From Terriglobus albidus (GTDB taxonomy: Bacteria; Acidobacteriota; Terriglobia; Terriglobales; Acidobacteriaceae), in the NCBI RefSeq assembly GCF_025685425.1, contig NZ_JAGTAS010000058.1, forward strand, positions 248,001 through 312,000: DNA of 64,000 nucleotides. The letters are read 5' to 3'. Each line of letters starts with the position of its first letter. The stretch's first letter is position 1. The notes beneath the pieces were generated by a model that had not been told where the DNA came from, searched no databases, and saw only the letters and a list, made by a program, of their open reading frames with translations. This document shows positions 63,401-64,000 of the stretch, piece by piece. The translations under genes were made by a program, and so were the position numbers.

Positions 63401-63734
63401 TAACCCATACCTCGATGCTCACCGGTCGCGGAACGACGTTATTAATGCCTGGTTCAATACGGCAGCCTTCGTTGCTCCAACTACACCTACTGAAGGAACA
63501 ACCGGCCGGAACACGCTGGATGGCCCGGGGTCGAAGTCCGTGGACGTCGCGTTCTTCCGGAACTTCGCGCTCTGGGAGAAGACGACGCTGCAGTTCCGTG
63601 GGGAATTCACGAACGTCCTGAACAACGTGAACCTCAGCAACCCAAATGCAACCTTGAACTCCCCCAACTACGGCAAGATCACAGGAGCAAGTTCTATGCG
63701 GCAGACGCAGCTTGGTCTTCGCCTCACGTTCTAA
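60402..63734 (+). CDS. TonB-dependent receptor, Oar-like (receptor 4)
   Basis: A 1110-residue outer-membrane receptor. The signal peptide MIRTAVRILCVATCLVFFSS...AVGQ is followed by a CarboxypepD_reg-like domain (ATLSGEVQDNTGALVPKAHI, about 28-110), then the plug (NLPIVNRNVYDLLTLVPGVQ; YYMDGGTNMTGLRN) and a barrel ending QLGLRLTF. It follows the fucose operon but has its own leader and terminators on both sides. Likely import of fucose-containing oligosaccharides; ligand inferred from position. Confidence 0.9.
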   Translation: MIRTAVRILCVATCLVFFSSMAVGQLTTATLSGEVQDNTGALVPKAHITVVNTDTGFTQSTDSNDQGAWRIDLLPVGGYRLTIKAEGFKTFAQAGIILSLGQFATVNAVLQIGDTSETISINSDVPLVNVTNSVVGATVQNSEIVNLPIVNRNVYDLLTLVPGVQTNTTSYTLGYPQQTVQINGGVMLGNAGSTSYYMDGGTNMTGLRNTGNTQPNPDAVNEFRVETNNYSAEYGRFPNGVINVITKSGTNAFHGSLFEFWRENALNALDRSFVASAPAAQPLHRHQFGGTVGGPIKRDKTFFFFSYGGLRQITTTPISSGAAVVPSAAQRSGNFSENLPSGPAASSCQSGTSTSFYVCNPKTNKPYAGNIIPASDLDATVQNILKGANGLPSIPLPNGAGNTFAGYIRNQNNTNEFLMKVDHQLTANQRLTGEVFETAGINSQNAGGNLPWSQQNYVWRQWNANISHVYTISPTLINQAWISFARNLGGRVNTPAHQISEYGSKFQVQGTPSLPQIAVSGYFTAGNAIAGPRAGSNYYEVRDTIIWTKGKHSIRFGGNIALDKDIQESLLNNYGIFNFTSAKSRSYNALSDFLLGLPNSMNQDAPSIQRMNSWYAGLFVMDDYRITSNLTFNLGLRWDVQTPPVDTDNKVENFKFGQQSTTIPSAPIGLLVPGDKGVPRGVVPVRWNHFSPRVGFAWNVFGNSKIAVRGGAGIFWGSISGNEWGAAGQPFSFRASFSNVKSISDPYANVAGGSPFPYNYTPSAPRFTAPFSVPGTDPNFDWTSTYQANLTVEQQWTSTFATSVGYVGAMGRHLPYTTDVNYPMLVNVGTSAPSTSNVDQRRPYQPNPPLSTGTATNYQGIPITYQGINIFGSNQTSAYHAMQITANKRMSQHFTVRSFYVWAKNWASLGMQNSTASVVNQTKLWLERGRSDNDYRHMFTTSVVWMLDYYNGNSRYIKTAANGWQVSPIVRFRSGAPFTVTNGTDTNLDGANNDRPNIVGNPYLDAHRSRNDVINAWFNTAAFVAPTTPTEGTTGRNTLDGPGSKSVDVAFFRNFALWEKTTLQFRGEFTNVLNNVNLSNPNATLNSPNYGKITGASSMRQTQLGLRLTF

Positions 63735-63747
63735 CCAACATCACACC

Positions 63748-63786
63748 AAAGAAAGAGGCCAGCTCAAAGCTGGCCTCTTTCTTTGA
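63748..63786. terminator. Bidirectional terminator, 18-bp perfect stem
   Basis: CAAAGAAAGAGGCCAGCT and AGCTGGCCTCTTTCTTTG pair exactly over a 3-base loop. A/T-rich bases at both stem bases give U-tails either way, serving receptor 4 and the convergent gene at the window end. Confidence 0.88.
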
Positions 63787-63810
63787 TCTCTCATAAACCA
63801 GAACCATGTT

Positions 63811-64000
63811 CATTGTGGGGGAAGCCCACCGAGGTACATGTAACTGTGATTCGGAGCCGCCGCCAGCAGCTTTGTAACTACAGGATCTGGAAAGCGGCGG
63901 TTATAAGGCTCGGCCCAGCCGATCGCCTCGGCTGTTGGTGGGTCAGGACGCTCTTGCGGAATGCCGGTCTGCTTATCGAAGAATGAGGAGTCGACCAGAC
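63811..64000 (-). CDS. 3' end of an unidentified gene, N-terminus beyond window
   Basis: A minus-strand frame is open for 62 codons from the window edge to a TGA at 63811. It reads LVDSSFFDKQTGIPQERPDP, then a segment with AIGWAEPYNRRFPDP, and ends NHSYMYLGGLPPQ. The stop falls 25 bases from the shared terminator, just as for a real convergent gene. I do not recognise the family from this fragment. Confidence 0.5.

Noticed and set aside
1-64000. A horizontally acquired island with distinct base composition
   Set aside because: By eye, composition and codon style are similar throughout, there are no integrase, tRNA or attachment-like ends, and all genes fit one metabolic theme.

Overview
The window reads as a carbohydrate-utilisation region of a soil or plant-associated bacterium. 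The best guess is Acidobacteriota (Terriglobia, the Granulicella/Terriglobus type). The reasons are four very large TonB-dependent receptors with an N-terminal carboxypeptidase-regulatory-like domain and no SusD partner, many secreted glycoside hydrolases, PIG-L/NEW3-type secreted proteins, and moderately GC-rich, evenly composed DNA. This placement is inferred from gene families, not from a marker gene. I see no rRNA, tRNA, CRISPR array, prophage or full-length transposase.

Region 1 (1-10970), sugar acids and inositol. A minus-strand operon encodes 5-dehydro-4-deoxyglucarate dehydratase, an aldarate MFS permease, glucarate dehydratase, 2-oxoglutarate semialdehyde dehydrogenase, galactarate dehydratase and a PEP carboxykinase cut by the window edge. 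It takes glucarate and galactarate to 2-oxoglutarate, with PEP carboxykinase opening gluconeogenesis. A divergent LysR gene, a LacI gene and myo-inositol oxygenase follow. A perfect 18-bp palindrome sits just behind the inositol oxygenase promoter.

Region 2 (11.2-24.6 kb). A lone secreted GH130 protein is followed by a minus-strand series: LacI regulator, PfkB kinase, TonB receptor, PIG-L deacetylase, APC permease, second PfkB kinase and GH4 phospho-glycosidase. This combination could be an uncharacterised import, deacetylation, phosphorylation and NAD-dependent cleavage route.

Region 3 (24.8-36.8 kb). A GH29 protein, a GH92 alpha-mannosidase and a TonB receptor lie beside an unusual regulator that joins an IclR-type HTH to a sugar-binding-protein domain. 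Divergent from it are mannonate dehydratase and an SDR.

Region 4 (36.8-53 kb). This looks like a pectin and side-chain locus: a large secreted propeller protein of unknown function, a LacI regulator, two GH28-type beta-helix proteins, GH27 alpha-galactosidase, a TonB receptor, GH29 and GH105. Three sites close to ATGTATACGTATACAT, two of them embedded in recognisable promoters, suggest one LacI regulon.

Region 5 (53-63.8 kb). This is a non-phosphorylating L-fucose pathway: IclR regulator, L-fucose dehydrogenase, 2-keto-3-deoxy-L-fuconate dehydrogenase, FucU-type mutarotase, fuconolactonase, FucP, fuconate dehydratase and a fourth TonB receptor. It links to the fucosidases of regions 3 and 4. 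The last 190 bases hold the 3' end of an unidentified minus-strand gene.

A short palindromic repeat family of about 113 bp, with about 16-bp terminal inverted repeats and frequent TA flanks, occurs nine times between these operons. In one case it forms the C-terminus of a protein.
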